A DNA stretch of 64,000 bases, from NCBI GenBank assembly GCA_013396655.1, contig WBMV01006503.1, positions 697,896 to 761,895 on the forward strand. Direction: 5' to 3'. Made by a program: the position numbers and the translations under genes. Under the pieces are notes generated by a model that saw only the letters and a program-made list of their open reading frames with translations, made no database searches and was not told the origin of the DNA. Each line of letters begins with the position of its first letter. Position 1 is the first letter of the stretch. The DNA comes from Campylorhamphus procurvoides. Taxonomy: Eukaryota > Chordata > Aves > Passeriformes > Dendrocolaptidae. Below are positions 61,752 to 64,000 of the stretch, piece by piece.

Positions 61752-64000
61752 AGAGTGGGAGGAATGGTTTGGGTCAACTTGAAAGTAATGCTTTCTTTTG
61801 GGGTTTTGTTTTGTTTGTTTTAAGTTAGACAACTGAAGAATTACCATAAACATCAAAATTAAATCAAACATTTCATTCTTCATTTCCCATTTTCTTTCAT
61901 TTAATACTCCAAAGAAAAATAAATATTTCATAATGTACACTATGTAGAGTATGCACTGTGTAATCACAGTTCTGCTCAGGACTCAGCACCTGAACTGTGC
62001 AGGAATTCAGTCTGTTCACCACTACCAAGAGACAACCAGAGCTGTAACAACTGTCACTCACCATTTCCAAAGGAGCAACCTCTGTAACTGGTTTTTACAG
62101 TTCACCAAACCTTTAAAAAATGCAGTTTCAATGTTCCATCTAATGCTTTAGCCTTACAAGACAAGATTTTGGATTTTATTCCATTTGTACTCCAATTAAG
62201 AATGTGTCCACAGTGGTTCTTCAGAAAAACTCCATGTCAAAAAACCTGTAATAAGATTAATATAAAAGAAACAGGTACAAAAATACGAGTCTACTTCAGA
62301 ACAACGCCTGGAATGTCACATACACAAACCTCAGCAGGAAAAAATATTATTTAGCATATTTTCTAGTTTGTTGCTAAGAAACTGTTGCTTCATTTTACTA
62401 CTGCCATTTGCAGAAAAGTTACGATTGTTCTTTTTCCACTAGGGTCATCTCATTGTAGCAGCTATATAATTAAATGAGTTCTAAAGGAAAAAGCGCTGGA
62501 TTGTATTCAATGTACTTTCATCATCTGTAGCCTGGTCTCCCATATTTTCTCCTGTAGCTTAGTTCCCTCCAATAAAATCTAAAAAACCAAAAAGATTATT
62601 TCATGAGAACACAGAAAAGATCCTTAAATTTGTTTTTATGTGATATATAAAATCTGTAAGACTTCAATCACTGTATTCTCCCTGTCTTTCTGTAAGAACT
62701 AGTAATGTTCTCCTACAGTGTCTAATCTGCTACCCTCTGTCCAAAAGTAGTTAATAGCACATGCACAAAGACAGAATAACAACAGAACAAACAGAAGGTG
62801 CCATTATTCTTATCTTCCAGCTATTTGTAGAATTTTTCACCTGGCATAGGATCTAATAGTAATCTACTTCACAAAGTTAAGATTTTCTATTATAAAAACA
62901 GAGCATTATTTTCCCTGATGTTTACTAATTTTTCTAAGTATCAACATAAAGCAGAATTTATTTACATTTTAGAAATATGAGTAATAATCGCAAAAATCTC
63001 AGCGCCATCAGTATTTCAATAGGGAGGTCTATACCACATTCTACCAGGAATTTTCTTTACCCTTTACAATGAGCAGGGAAAGGAAAACATCTCTGGACCC
63101 GTAACAGATTAAACAATACTGGGCATGGAGCTCATCTTTTCACAGAGTGAAAAGGCCAGCATGGTCCCCAGGGCCAGCCAGCACACTCCCACACCATTCC
63201 CCTCTTGAGGCCAGGCACCAGCACCCAGCTCAGAACCTCCCTGCAGGCAGTAAGGGTGCAAGCACCCTGACCCAGAGGGTGAAAAGAGCATACCAGTATG
63301 GACATGGTTAAGACACATCAGTCTTCTGAAAAGCCAGAGACTGGCACTACTATATTCATAATGAAGAGGAAGCCCTGAGTCCAGTCCTTGCTATGACAAC
63401 TGTGAACAGTCTGTCATACTCATGTCAAATATTATATTAAAACTAACATCTTTATGCCTTCAAGTATTCTTTAGTCATCAGTTGCCGTAGAAACTTAAGA
63501 TTTCTTACCTAAAATTACTGTTGGCCAGTTCACCAAGATTCTTCGTGTGCTAGTGTTGTCCTTTACTTTAAACTATTCTTTTCCTGGTATTTAAAGACTG
63601 GAGTCATATCTGCTCTAATCATGGGTTAAACAAGCTAAGCTCAGCATTTAGTCCCCACTTCTAAAACAGGCTCTTCATTCCCCTGATCACTCTAGCAATC
63701 CCCTTGCAATCTGCTGTAGTTTAACTTCACCTCTCTTGAAATAAGGTGAACAGAATACAGTACTGAAAACAAAAATTTCAGGGAAGTAATGCCACTTGTG
63801 AAGAATGAATATTTGTACAGGAATTAGTTTACCAAATATAATACTGTGGCAGCTCACAGTTATCTTCTGGTCAATTAATACTGTCATCCACAGTGATCTA
63901 AAACTAATTAACTTCCATCTTCATGGTATAAATTCTCACTATTAACTTTAGCTGAATTATGCTGTACTTTGTATAAGTAAGTTCATCCAATTATTCTGGC

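Larger units (their letters stand above)
59011..64000. other. Upstream flank of PPP4R4, no gene seen
   Basis: Five kilobases of AT-rich sequence. I see no exon chain, RNA gene or recognisable CR1/LTR. Low-complexity tracts occur at 61230-61300 (A/C-rich) and 61731-61751 (T11 G10). A locally GC-richer patch at 63120-63300 is unexplained. The ORFs here are short and lack protein-like composition. Confidence 0.75.

Noticed and set aside
1..64000. CRISPR arrays, operons, phage or other prokaryotic systems
   Set aside because: No spaced direct repeats or dense coding; the sequence is intron-rich vertebrate DNA.

Overview
This window is vertebrate nuclear DNA, almost certainly from a bird and probably a songbird (passerine). 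It is AT-rich and intron-dominated. It carries many CR1 LINE fragments with the avian ATTCTATG-type 3' tail, a solo retroviral LTR of a type common in bird genomes, and two copies of a SINE whose head is a tRNA-Ile and whose tail is CR1-like. I know that SINE type from zebra finch and relatives, and it is not a chicken element. No prokaryotic gene, CRISPR array or phage feature is present.

The only host gene I can support is PPP4R4 (regulatory subunit 4 of protein phosphatase 4), on the minus strand. Seventeen coding exons can be placed base by base. Exon 1 is at 58557-58646 and exon 17 at 786-930. All introns are GT-AG and all phases agree, giving 661 codons from the ATG with no internal stop. 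The last exons (C-terminal coiled coil and serine-rich tail) and the 3' UTR lie beyond the left edge. The protein is a chain of HEAT-like helical repeats that binds the PP4 catalytic subunit in the cytosol.

Layout: 1-785 is part of intron 17. 786-21813 is compact, with exons 17 to 4, introns of 0.7-2.5 kb and no mobile element I can recognise. Intron 3 (21814-31031) and intron 2 (31135-57920, 26.8 kb) hold every recognised CR1 copy, both SINEs and the LTR. 57921-58646 has exons 2 and 1. 58647-59010 is the GC-rich promoter/5' leader, broken by a 126-base run of N. 59011-64000 is upstream flanking DNA with no gene I can see.

The best second-look items are these: an 802-base exact duplication around a single N at 23720, which is almost certainly a contig-overlap error; the tRNA-Ile SINE pair whose tail matches a CR1 3' end in the same intron; a decayed coding-like stretch in intron 6; an upstream ORF in the PPP4R4 leader; and an exon 10 acceptor that uses GAG after a TTTTG microsatellite. 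I did not find a convincing new biological system.
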